Origin: an uncultured Lachnospiraceae bacterium
GTDB taxonomy: Bacteria; Bacillota; Clostridia; Lachnospirales; Lachnospiraceae
Direction of reading: 5' to 3'
Length of the DNA stretch: 64,000 bases
Assembly (NCBI GenBank): GCA_910585635.1
Contig: CAJUFE010000019.1
Coordinates: 1 to 64,000 of the forward strand
Shown piece by piece: positions 33,687 through 41,694 of this stretch (the stretch's first letter is position 1; the number at the start of each line of letters is the position of its first letter). The notes below the pieces were generated by a model. The model had not been told where the DNA came from. It saw only the letters and a program-made list of their open reading frames with translations, and did not search any database. Made by a program: the position numbers and the translations under genes.

Positions 33687-33824
33687 ATCCTTAATCCCTA
33701 TACTGATCTATGATACCACATTCAATTACTACATCCGCCCTGTGGGGCTCTTTTTTCACATTTATAGCGGGACCCGCATATCCCTCCTCGCCCCGCCGCC
33801 AGCGGCACCAAGACCGGACGCCAA

Positions 33825-34412
33825 CTATAGTATGTTCAAAAAAAACGGGTTCGCAAAGGCCTCCGCGCCCGCACCAAGGAACAGGAGCCCAAATGCCAGC
33901 AGGGCTGGGAACAGTCTGACCCGCACCGGCCGTTTTGATCCCAGCCAGATAAAGAGGCCCCATGCCGGGAGATAGAACAGCCATTGCGGAAAGCAGGACA
34001 GGAAAAAGCGCGGCAGCCCCAAAAGCCCCCAGCCTGCGGTATAGCGGGCGATCACCCACCCCACAGAAAACCCCATGTATCCTGCCATCCCCCAAAAACA
34101 AGGGGCGGCGCAGACTGTCAGTCCCAAGAGCCATCCGACAGCCCCTTCACACAGCCGCTGCCGCAGGATATAGAGAAATTTGTCCACATCCCCGGCCTGC
34201 TGCCGCCACGGGCGGTCCTGGACCATCTTCTCTTCCACCCCCAGGAGACTCTGTCCGACTCCAGGCCGCCCCGTCTTGTCAGATCCTCCGCCGTAAAAAA
34301 AAGTCTTTTCCATGCCCACATTCCCTACCATCGTCCCAAGGACGATCCCGGCCAGAAAGCAGAGCAGGAAGATCTGCCCATAGTCTACAGACAGACGGGT
34401 CCCTTTTTTCAT
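33825..34412 (-). CDS. spoIIM: Stage II sporulation protein M
   Basis: A 195-residue membrane protein with about five helices. FLAGIVLGTMVGN near the N-terminus and AGYMGFSVGWVIARY are typical of SpoIIM, a part of the DMP complex that remodels peptidoglycan during engulfment. It lies directly upstream of xerD on the same strand. Residues 40-70 form a hydrophilic loop, slightly longer than usual. Confidence 0.85.
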   Translation of the reverse strand: MKKGTRLSVDYGQIFLLCFLAGIVLGTMVGNVGMEKTFFYGGGSDKTGRPGVGQSLLGVEEKMVQDRPWRQQAGDVDKFLYILRQRLCEGAVGWLLGLTVCAAPCFWGMAGYMGFSVGWVIARYTAGWGLLGLPRFFLSCFPQWLFYLPAWGLFIWLGSKRPVRVRLFPALLAFGLLFLGAGAEAFANPFFLNIL

Positions 34413-34472
34413 GAAAATACCTCCTGCATCTTTATCCCTTCACGGATAATCCTATGCAGGAGGCCCCGCCTG

Positions 34473-35021
34473 TCATGAACGATATTTACAAGCATATGCG
34501 GTGATCGCGGCGATCGTCTTCGCATCCGTGATCTTACCCGCAAAGATCTGCTCTTTCAGTGCATCCAGCTCCCAGTACTCCACCTGGATATCCTCATCCT
34601 CGTCCAGATGCTGATGGGAAGGCGTTAAGTTCCGCGCCACATAGATATCGATGTGCTCGTCGCAGAATGCCACTGTGGTGTTCACACTGATCAAAAACTC
34701 CATATCCTGTGTCTTGAAGCCGGTCTCTTCTTCCAGCTCCCTTGTGGCACAGGTCAAAGTAGGCTCCCCCGGCTCATCCAGCTTACCGGCCGGGATCTCC
34801 AGGGTAAAACGGTCTAACGCGTTCCTGTACTGCCGCACCATCAGGATCTTCCCGTCGTCCGTGACCGGAAGGACCGCAGCGGCTCCATCGTGGTGGATAA
34901 AATCCCATTTACATTCATGGCCATTGGCGATGACCCTATCCTCGTAGATCTTTAAGATCGTTCCCTGATAACGCAGCTCCCGCCCCAGGCGGACGACCGG
35001 CGGGTTCTTCTTTTCATCCAT
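34473..35021 (-). CDS. Nudix hydrolase, ADP-ribose pyrophosphatase-like
   Basis: A 182-residue Nudix protein. The Nudix box is complete: G in AGKLDEPGE, then TRELEEETGF. Similar enzymes (NudF) split ADP-ribose into AMP and ribose 5-phosphate. I start at 35021, with GAAAGGA before the ATG; a long upstream open frame runs through tandem repeats and should not be coding. It is the usual neighbour of spoIIM and xerD in this group. Confidence 0.88.
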   Translation of the reverse strand: MDEKKNPPVVRLGRELRYQGTILKIYEDRVIANGHECKWDFIHHDGAAAVLPVTDDGKILMVRQYRNALDRFTLEIPAGKLDEPGEPTLTCATRELEEETGFKTQDMEFLISVNTTVAFCDEHIDIYVARNLTPSHQHLDEDEDIQVEYWELDALKEQIFAGKITDAKTIAAITAYACKYRS

Positions 35022-35087
35022 ATCCTTTTCCTTTCTATAAACGAGATCAGCTTGTTCCATGGTCCATCCTGCTGTGGCTCCATACTG

Positions 35088-35175
35088 ACGATCTGTTGTG
35101 ACACCAGACAAAACGATCTGCTGTGACGCCCTGCAAAACGATCTGCTGTGACACCCTGCAAGACGATCTGCTGTG
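35088..35175. repeat. 25-bp tandem repeat, 3.5 units, between proC and the Nudix gene
   Basis: Units at 35088-35112, 35113-35137 and 35138-35162 plus a partial one to 35175 share ACGATCTGCTGTGACACCC. They lie in the 190-base spacer. Confidence 0.9.
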
Positions 35176-35208
35176 CATGGGCTGGCGCTCATGCACGGCC
35201 CTTGTGCG

Positions 35209-36006
35209 TCAGATGCTCTTGCACCTGGCAAAGCAGGCGTCCGTGGCTTGCATCAGGGCATTCCTGAAGCCACACTGCTCCAGGGCGCCTACCGCCGCGA
35301 TGGTGGTGCCGCCCGGCGAACAGACCATATCCTTCAGCTCACCGGGGTGCAGGCCCGTCTCCAGGACCATCTTGGCGCTGCCCAGTACGGTCTGGGCCAC
35401 CATCTGATAAGCCATGTCCCTGGGAAGCCCGCATTTTACGGCGCCGTCTGCCAGTGCCTCGATCATCATATAAACATATGCCGGGGAACTGCCGCTGGCA
35501 CAGACGACCGCGTCCATCAGCCGCTCCTCCACCAGCTCCATCCGTCCAAAGGAGGTGAAGAACTTATGGATGAGCGCCTTCTCCTCCTGGGAGAACAGGT
35601 CCGGGTCATAGCAGACGCCAGTCATCCCTTCTCCCAGCAGCGCCGGTGTATTGGGCATGGCACGGACGATCCGCCGGTCTGCTCCCAGCACTCCCTTTAG
35701 ATAGGCCACCGTCTTTCCCGGCGCGATCGAGATGATCACCTGGCTGGCTGTGACAGTCGGCCGGATCTCCTCCAGGACCGCCTGGTAATATTGAGGCTTT
35801 ACTGCCAGCACCAGATACCGGGCCTTTTGGGCGCACTCTCTGTTAGTCGCCACCCCATGTACGCCGGTCTCTCCTTCGACCTTCTCTCTCCTTGCTCCGT
35901 CTATATCGGTGAACAGGATCTCTTCTGGTGAGGAGCCATGGCTCAAAAGGCCCTTCATGATCGCGCTCCCCATATTCCCCATCCCGATAAATCCGATCTT
36001 TTCCAT
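35209..36006 (-). CDS. proC: Pyrroline-5-carboxylate reductase
   Basis: A 265-residue enzyme that makes the last step of proline synthesis with NAD(P)H. It has the Rossmann motif IGFIGMGNMGSAI, RAMPNTPALLGEGM and the C-terminal DMVCSPGGTTIAAVGALE, all family hallmarks. I choose the ATG at 36006 after GAGGAG. It follows rny by about 60 bases. Confidence 0.93.
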   Translation of the reverse strand: MEKIGFIGMGNMGSAIMKGLLSHGSSPEEILFTDIDGARREKVEGETGVHGVATNRECAQKARYLVLAVKPQYYQAVLEEIRPTVTASQVIISIAPGKTVAYLKGVLGADRRIVRAMPNTPALLGEGMTGVCYDPDLFSQEEKALIHKFFTSFGRMELVEERLMDAVVCASGSSPAYVYMMIEALADGAVKCGLPRDMAYQMVAQTVLGSAKMVLETGLHPGELKDMVCSPGGTTIAAVGALEQCGFRNALMQATDACFARCKSI

Positions 36007-36067
36007 ACTGCTCTCCTCGCAAAAAGGAGCCTTATGAACAGCTGCCCATAAAACTCCTTTAATTTTC

Positions 36068-37615
36068 TTATTTAGCAAAATCTGTGACCCTAGATTCGCG
36101 GATCACATTGACTTTGATCTGGCCCGGGTACTCTAGCTCATTCTCGATCCGCTTCGAGATATCCCTCGCCAGCAATACCATATCGTCATCCCCGATCTGC
36201 TCCGGAACGACCATGATACGGATCTCACGTCCCGCCTGGATGGCAAAAGATTTATCTACTCCTTTGTAAGAGTCTGCTATGTCTTCCAACTGCTTCAATC
36301 TGTTCGTATACGTCTCCAGGGTCTCTCTCCTGGCCCCTGGTCTGGCGGCAGATATGGTGTCGGCCGCCTGCACGATACAAGCGATCAGGCTCTGGGGCTC
36401 TGCGTCGCCGTGATGGGATTCCACCGCGTTCAATACGGTGGCGGATTCCTTATACTTCCGGCACAGATCCACGCCCAGCTGCACGTGGGTCCCCTCCTGC
36501 TCGTGATCCACTGATTTACCGATGTCATGTAATAATCCGGCCCGCTTCGCCACACGCACGTCCAATCCCATCTCGGAGGCCAGCAGCCCTGCCAGCTGCG
36601 CCACCTCGATCGAGTGCTTTAACGCGTTCTGTCCGTAGCTGGTCCTGAACTTCATCTTACCCAAAAGCTTGATCAGCTCGGGATGGATACCGTGGACCCC
36701 TACCTCCAGGGTAGCGGCCTCGCCTTCCTCCCGCATCATGGCCTCCACTTCCTTCTGGGCCTTTTCCACCATCTCTTCGATCCTGGCCGGGTGGATACGC
36801 CCGTCCACGATCAGCCTTTCCAGCGCGATCCTGGCCACTTCCCGACGGATCGGATCGAACCCGGATAAGACCACTGCTTCCGGCGTATCGTCGATGATCA
36901 GCTCTACGCCTGTCATGGTCTCTAATGTACGGATATTGCGGCCTTCTCGACCGATGATACGGCCTTTCATCTCATCATTGGGGAGCTGTACGACAGAGAC
37001 CGTGGTCTCGGCTACATGGTCTGCCGCACATCTCTGGATCGCGGTCACGATGCAGTCCCTGGCCTTCCGGTCCGCTTCTTCCCTGGCCTTGTTCTCCAGC
37101 TCCTTCACCAGCTTTGCCGTATCATGCTTTACATCTTCCTCAACAGATCGTAATAGGAATTCTTTTGCCTGTTCGGAGGTCAGTCCTGAGATCTTCTCCA
37201 GTTCCTGTATCCCTTTATCATAAAGTGCGTCTACCTCCACACTCCGTTTGTTCAGGGCATCCTCTCTTTGCTGCAGGCTCGATTCCCTCTTCTCGAGGGC
37301 ATCGGCTTTCTTTTCTACATTTTCTTCTTTGCTCAATACACGCCGCTCATAGCGTTGGAGCTCCGCTCTTCTTTCCTTGGTCTCTTTGTCCAGCTCATTC
37401 TTCGTCTTTAAGGACTCTTCTTTCGCTTCCAGGAGAGCTTCGCGCTTCTTTGTCTCTGCTACCTTTAACGCCTCATCTATTATTTCTCTGGACCGTTCTT
37501 CCGCAGAGCCGACCTTGCTTTCATAGGTCTTCTTCTGATATGCGATCGCCGCGGCCCAGGTAATAGGAGCAACGATGATCATCGTGATGATCACTGTAAC
37601 TACTATCGGTGACAC
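36068..37615 (-). CDS. rny: Ribonuclease Y
   Basis: A 515-residue membrane-anchored endoribonuclease that starts mRNA decay. It has an N-terminal helix (VVTVIITMIIVAPITW), a long coiled coil (about 35-190), a KH domain (GREGRNIRTLETMTGVE) and an HD domain (GLLHDIGKSVDHEQEGTH). The start codon is GTG with GGAGG eight bases before it. A strong own promoter lies about 55 bases upstream. Confidence 0.95.
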   Translation of the reverse strand: MSPIVVTVIITMIIVAPITWAAAIAYQKKTYESKVGSAEERSREIIDEALKVAETKKREALLEAKEESLKTKNELDKETKERRAELQRYERRVLSKEENVEKKADALEKRESSLQQREDALNKRSVEVDALYDKGIQELEKISGLTSEQAKEFLLRSVEEDVKHDTAKLVKELENKAREEADRKARDCIVTAIQRCAADHVAETTVSVVQLPNDEMKGRIIGREGRNIRTLETMTGVELIIDDTPEAVVLSGFDPIRREVARIALERLIVDGRIHPARIEEMVEKAQKEVEAMMREEGEAATLEVGVHGIHPELIKLLGKMKFRTSYGQNALKHSIEVAQLAGLLASEMGLDVRVAKRAGLLHDIGKSVDHEQEGTHVQLGVDLCRKYKESATVLNAVESHHGDAEPQSLIACIVQAADTISAARPGARRETLETYTNRLKQLEDIADSYKGVDKSFAIQAGREIRIMVVPEQIGDDDMVLLARDISKRIENELEYPGQIKVNVIRESRVTDFAK

Positions 37616-37662
37616 AGGAGCACCTCCTTATTTAATTTTCATTGTACGAATACAACATTATA

Positions 37663-37691
37663 ATTCTAAACGTTTTTCGGTATTATGTCAA
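37663..37691 (-). promoter_or_regulatory. Promoter of rny
   Basis: TTGACA (37686-37691) and TAGAAT (37663-37668) on the minus strand with a 17-base spacer. Confidence 0.85.
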
Positions 37692-37767
37692 GTATATTCG
37701 AATGTTTTTCGTTCTATTCGGACAATTTAAACAATTTAAGGAAATATCTCGGCATTTTCTGATAAGA

Positions 37768-38382
37768 TCAGTCAATAAAAGCCTTGGGGCGACCTAAGAT
37801 CTCCGTGATGATGGCATAAGGATAGCCTTTTCTGGCCAGCATCCCGGCTGATCTGGAATAGCTTTTTTCGTCCAGCTCATCTCCCGGATGGAACCCTTTC
37901 TTTTCCAAGAGCTTAAGGATCTGCTCCCTCTCATCCACCGGATGCTCCTCTAAGAGTGTGTCCACCAGCTCCTTCGGAAAGCCTTTTTCCTGCATCTTTT
38001 GACGGATCTGGCGGCGGCTCTTTTTGCCGCTCTTACACTCTAAGTAACGCATGGCATAGGCCTCGTCGTCGATATAATGGTACTGCTCCGCCCGGGCTAC
38101 GGCATCCTGGATCGCCTCCTCCGGATATCCGTCACGGCGCAGGAGCCTTCGCAGCTCCTCTTTTGTCTTATCCGAGACCTGGAGGCTGCGCAGGGTCCGT
38201 TCCCAGGCTCTGGGCTTTAGCACGGTCTCCAGGATCTGCCGGTAGCTCTCTTCAGGCAGATCCTTCCCCTCTTCTATATGATACTGCCGAAGATCTGCCG
38301 GATACAGGATGAGTTCGGTCTCCCGATCCAGCAGGACACGGCGCCTGCGCCTGTCCAGGTCCACGATGGCCGTGACCATCAT
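37768..38382 (-). CDS. recX: RecX family regulator
   Basis: A 204-residue helical protein of the RecX family, which binds and restrains RecA filaments. Repeats of the three-helix type are visible, with YIDDEAYAMRYLECK and YSRSAGMLARKGYPYAIITEIL. The start overlaps the recA stop (TGATG), so recX is translationally coupled to recA as in many bacteria. Confidence 0.88.
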   Translation of the reverse strand: MMVTAIVDLDRRRRRVLLDRETELILYPADLRQYHIEEGKDLPEESYRQILETVLKPRAWERTLRSLQVSDKTKEELRRLLRRDGYPEEAIQDAVARAEQYHYIDDEAYAMRYLECKSGKKSRRQIRQKMQEKGFPKELVDTLLEEHPVDEREQILKLLEKKGFHPGDELDEKSYSRSAGMLARKGYPYAIITEILGRPKAFID

Positions 38383-39515
38383 AACAGCAGCTCCGTCTCT
38401 CCTTCAGCGTTAACGGCAGTCTTGCGCCTGCGCTTTTTCTCGCCGGTCTCCGCAGTCTCCGCGTTCTCCGTTCCGGCTGCGCCCTCCGGCCCTGCCGCCC
38501 CGCTCTCCTCTGCCTCTTCCGGCAGGAGGCCATAGCGGATCCTCACCTGCTTCTCTACCGCGTCCCGCATCTCTGCGTGTTCCTTCAGATAAAGCTTCGC
38601 GTTCTCCCGGCCCTGGCCGATCTTCGCCCCTTTATAAGCGTACCAGGCTCCGCTCTTATCGATGATGCTCTCTTTTACCGCCAGATCCAGGATATCACCG
38701 TCTGTGGAGATCCCCTGGCCGAACATGATGTCGAACTCGGCTTCCTTAAATGGCGGCGCGATCTTGTTCTTCACCACCTTGACCCGGACATGGTTCCCCA
38801 CCACCTCGCCGCCCTGCTTGATCGATTCCACACGGCGCACCTCTAAACGCACAGAGGAATAGAACTTCAGCGCACGGCCGCCTGTGGTGGTCTCCGGGTT
38901 CCCGAACATGACCCCTACCTTCTCTCTGAGCTGGTTGATGAAGATCACGATGCAATTATATTTACTGATGATCGCGGTCAGCTTCCGCAGCGCCTGGGAC
39001 ATGAGCCTGGCCTGCAGGCCCACATGGGAATCCCCCATGTCGCCGTCGATCTCTGCCTTGGGGACCAGCGCGGCCACCGAGTCCACGATGATGATATCCA
39101 CCGCCCCGGAGCGGACCATAGTCTCTGTGATCTCCAGCGCCTGCTCGCCGTTATCCGGCTGGGATATGTACAGCTCGTCGATATCCACGCCGATGTTCCT
39201 GGCATAGACCGGATCCAGCGCGTGCTCTGCGTCGATAAATCCGGCGATCCCGCCCCTCTTCTGCACCTCCGCCACCATATGCAGGGCCACGGTGGTCTTA
39301 CCGCCGGATTCCGGGCCGTAGATCTCCACGATCCTCCCCTTGGGCACGCCTCCCAGCCCCAGGGCGATGTCCAGGCTCAGGGAGCCGGTGGGCACTGTCT
39401 CGATGTTCATGTTCGCGTTCGCCGCGCCCAGCTTCATCACAGAGCCCTTGCCGTAGGCCTTCTCGATCTGGGTGATCGCGGCGTCCAATGCTTTTAATTT
39501 ATCGTCCTTCTCCAT
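38379..39515 (-). CDS. recA: Recombinase RecA
   Basis: A 378-residue recombinase. Walker A is GPESGGKTT, Walker B-like VDIIIVDSVAAL, with the loop KVGVMFGNPETTTGGRALKF and the family start LDAAITQIEKAYGKGSVMKLG. The C-terminal tail is unusually rich in Ala, Glu and Thr and ends in a Lys/Arg cluster. A LexA box and a consensus promoter lie just upstream, showing SOS control. Confidence 0.97.
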   Translation of the reverse strand: MEKDDKLKALDAAITQIEKAYGKGSVMKLGAANANMNIETVPTGSLSLDIALGLGGVPKGRIVEIYGPESGGKTTVALHMVAEVQKRGGIAGFIDAEHALDPVYARNIGVDIDELYISQPDNGEQALEITETMVRSGAVDIIIVDSVAALVPKAEIDGDMGDSHVGLQARLMSQALRKLTAIISKYNCIVIFINQLREKVGVMFGNPETTTGGRALKFYSSVRLEVRRVESIKQGGEVVGNHVRVKVVKNKIAPPFKEAEFDIMFGQGISTDGDILDLAVKESIIDKSGAWYAYKGAKIGQGRENAKLYLKEHAEMRDAVEKQVRIRYGLLPEEAEESGAAGPEGAAGTENAETAETGEKKRRRKTAVNAEGETELLL

Positions 39516-39533
39516 GGTCGTCCTCCTTTAATG

Positions 39534-39547
39534 CGAACATTTGTTCG
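39534..39547. promoter_or_regulatory. LexA (SOS) box of recA
   Basis: CGAACATTTGTTCG matches the Gram-positive LexA box with perfect half sites. It covers the first bases of the predicted transcript, 19 bases upstream of the recA ATG. Confidence 0.92.
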
Positions 39548-39555
39548 TTGAGTTG

Positions 39556-39584
39556 ATGATAGCATAGGTTGGGGGAGATGTCAA
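39556..39584 (-). promoter_or_regulatory. Promoter of recA-recX
   Basis: TTGACA (39579-39584) and TATCAT (39556-39561) on the minus strand with a 17-base spacer. Confidence 0.88.
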
Positions 39585-39590
39585 ACCGTA

Positions 39591-39636
39591 ATTTTCGCGG
39601 ATCTGCTAGAGTTATTTTCGCGGATCGGCTAGAGCT
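39591..39636. repeat. 23-bp tandem direct repeat upstream of recA
   Basis: Two adjacent units (39591-39613, 39614-39636) of the type ATTTTCGCGGAT-N-KGCTAGAG differ at few positions. They are directly upstream of the recA -35 box. Confidence 0.8.
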
Positions 39637-39682
39637 TTTATAGCGGTTGATCTTCGTGCATATGCTAAAGGATCTTATTGCG

Positions 39683-39852
39683 AAGATATGTCGCAAATGG
39701 TCCGCTACGGGAGGGACCTGTCACAACGTCACCGCGCTCTCGCTCCATGGAGAACGTAGCGGACGCTAAGCTCGAAAAGACCTCGCTAAGCGCCGACGTT
39801 CTCCAAGGGGGTTCCTTTTGTGACAGGACCCTCCCTTCGCTACATATTCGGC
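39683..39852 (-). repeat. Structured repeat element, copy B
   Basis: Read on the minus strand it shows the same core as copies A and C: GGAGAACG pairs with CGTTCTCC, followed by ATGGAGCGAGAGCGCG. The outer arms (GGGAGGGACCTGTCACAA at 39710-39727 and its partner near 39820-39837) pair with one mismatch. Between them lies a GAGGTCTTTTCGAG segment flanked by two CTTAGCG words. Confidence 0.65.
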
Positions 39853-40159
39853 AAAGCTTTTGATGTGTTACTCGCTATTTACCCAGTATACTGTTTTGTT
39901 CATATTTTGACAAATGACTTGTCTGAAAGTGGACCAGACAATACATTAAAACCCGAAGACCCGGATCCACCCAAGGGAACTCCAGCAGAACATCGATCCT
40001 CAAATTTGGATGTGAAAAAAGCTCCATCTCACCTTGATATTAACAGGATATCATAGTTTCCAAAAAAAGGCAAGTTATATATCCCATTTTTTTACACACC
40101 GTTGATACCATCACAAATTTTTAGATTCCCTGAACTGTTACATACCATCACATTTCATC
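39853..40159. other. AT-rich patch between structured elements
   Basis: This stretch is much richer in A and T than its surroundings. A plus-strand open frame ends at 40056 and would encode a hydrophobic N-terminus (VLLAIYPVYCFVHIL) with a hydrophilic tail, but no ribosome site is visible and codon use differs from neighbours. I see no defensible gene. It may be foreign DNA or a decayed gene. Confidence 0.4.
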
Positions 40160-40197
40160 GGCCTACAAAAGACACCTCTGTGTTCTCCTGTAGGCCA
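40160..40197. repeat. Strong hairpin next to element C
   Basis: Arms GGCCTACA/TGTAGGCC with a nested GACAC/GTGTT pair. No long T-run is attached. It lies just outside copy C. Confidence 0.6.
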
Positions 40198-40211
40198 GCC
40201 ACAACGTAGCC

Positions 40212-40347
40212 CTGCCCGGGCCATAGTACATTAGGGAACCCTAGCGGAACGCCGGTCCTTAGGCGCGGTCTTTCACGCGCCTTAGTACCGCTGCGTTCCG
40301 CTAGGAGCGAGAGCGCGTTCCATAATGTACTATGGCCCGGGCGGGGC
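40212..40347 (+). repeat. Structured repeat element, copy C
   Basis: The outer arms CCCGGGCCATAGTACATTA (40215-40233) and its complement (near 40322-40340) are fully complementary. Inside, GCGGAACG pairs with CGTTCCGC, GGCGCG pairs with CGCGCC around a GTCTTTCA loop, and GGAGCGAGAGCGCG follows. It is the most compact copy of the family. Confidence 0.7.
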
Positions 40348-40413
40348 GGACCCGTAGCCAACCACGATCCCTATCCCATAGCGGACCCGCAGCCAACCGC
40401 GACCCCCTTTCCC
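40346..40413. repeat. Imperfect 35-bp direct repeat
   Basis: Two adjacent units begin GCGGACCCGYAGCCAACC. They lie between element C and the PAP2-like gene. Bases 40414-40584 hold no gene I can support. Confidence 0.7.
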
Positions 40414-40584
40414 GCGGACACGAAAAAAGAGCCCGCTCCATCGCCCTTTCTCGTACTCTGGTCCCGACAGTGCAACGCTCTTTTGCCTGCCGCCGCTAAA
40501 GCCGCCGCAGGCTGTCTTGTATCTGTATATCGTATCCTTTACCCTTTGTCATCCTGCGGCCGCTCCCGCCCCTTAAGGCGGCTC

Positions 40585-41049
40585 CTAGGGATAGCAGAAC
40601 AGATCGATCGCCACCGCCAGCCCGATCCCTAATATGGCGCCGGCGAACACCTGCAGGGGGGTATGGCCCACATATTCCTTCAGCCGCTCCTGCAGTACCT
40701 CGCCGCTGAGCTTTAAGGGATTTTCCAGCAGGATGGAGTTTAAGAGCTTCGCCTGCTTTCCGGTCTCCCGCCGCACGCCCATGGCATCGTACATGACGAT
40801 CATCCCCAGGATAAAGCTGACCGCAAATTCAAAGGAGCCCACCCCATAACGCAGCCCTGCCGCCACGGTCAGGCCGCACACTGTAGCGGAATGGGAGCTG
40901 GGCATCCCGCCTGATCCCACCAGCCGTTCCATGTTAAAATTTTTGTTGAGTATCCAATCGATGGCTGTCTTCAATACCTGGGCCAGGGTCCAGCCGGCCA
41001 CAGCGCTCATCAATACCTGGTTTGCCAGGAGCTTTTGCCACATGTCCAT
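40585..41049 (-). CDS. Divergent PAP2 family membrane protein (DUF212)
   Basis: A 154-residue membrane protein with about four helices. The motif GSGGMPSSHSATVCGL corresponds to the phosphatase motif of the acid phosphatase/vanadium haloperoxidase superfamily, and GHTPLQVFAGAILGIG to a second conserved element. The family function is not established; lipid phosphatase activity is an inference. I start at the second Met. It follows the HD gene by about 40 bases. Confidence 0.82.
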   Translation of the reverse strand: MDMWQKLLANQVLMSAVAGWTLAQVLKTAIDWILNKNFNMERLVGSGGMPSSHSATVCGLTVAAGLRYGVGSFEFAVSFILGMIVMYDAMGVRRETGKQAKLLNSILLENPLKLSGEVLQERLKEYVGHTPLQVFAGAILGIGLAVAIDLFCYP

Positions 41050-41088
41050 CAAACGCCTACTTCCTGCTTTGCTCTTCTTTCTCTCCGC

Positions 41089-41694
41089 TCAATGGGTCTT
41101 TACCCGCAACGGCGCTGCGGCCAGGACCTTTAAGAAGAACCTGCCGGCCAGCCAGCCTCTGAGCCCTAGAGCGGTCTCGGTCACGCTGCACACCTTATCC
41201 GTGTACATCACGGTCATGCCCGCCATGGATCTTGGCGGGATCACGGTCAGGGGCCACATATGACAGAGGATGATATCCTCCTCTGCCGGGGTAAGGGAGA
41301 AATACCGCCTTGCGTTCACCAGCGCCGTCCGCGGGTGGGTAAATCCGTGGAAATGGTCCCCGGTCTCTCTTGCGTGGGTATGCCAATCATAAAGGAACAG
41401 GTCGTGGAGCAGGCCTGCCCTGGCCGCCTTCCGATAGTCCCAGCCAAACCTCCGGCACAAAGAGTAGCTGAGATAGGAGACCTGGATACAGTGGGCCTTA
41501 CAGCTGGTGGAGCCGTGCTGGATATACTGCTCCATGGACTGAAAGACGGGATGCTCCAGGATATCCTTTACGCATCCCACATAGTCCGGATCTGCCAGAT
41601 AGCGCTCCTGCTCTCCCCACGTGGATCCGGCGGCCCAGCGGGCCGCCGTTTTCCTCATCGTGAACATCGTTCTCATCGCTGACATCTGCATCAA
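41089..41694 (-). CDS. HD domain phosphohydrolase-like protein
   Basis: A 201-residue HD-domain protein. The metal-binding His and the HD pair are seen in KAHCIQVSYLSY and AGLLHDLFLYDWH, with later His in HFHGFTHPRTAL and HMWPLTVIP. The substrate is unknown; the group often acts on nucleotides. Its start overlaps the glgA stop, so it is co-translated with glycogen synthase. Confidence 0.8.
   Translation of the reverse strand: MMQMSAMRTMFTMRKTAARWAAGSTWGEQERYLADPDYVGCVKDILEHPVFQSMEQYIQHGSTSCKAHCIQVSYLSYSLCRRFGWDYRKAARAGLLHDLFLYDWHTHARETGDHFHGFTHPRTALVNARRYFSLTPAEEDIILCHMWPLTVIPPRSMAGMTVMYTDKVCSVTETALGLRGWLAGRFFLKVLAAAPLRVKTH

Noticed and set aside
35022..35231. Longer start for the Nudix gene
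   Set aside because: The extra region is the translated 25-bp tandem repeat and lacks a ribosome site.
39820..40056. Plus-strand open frame from element B into the AT-rich patch
   Set aside because: It starts inside a structured element, has no ribosome site and atypical composition.
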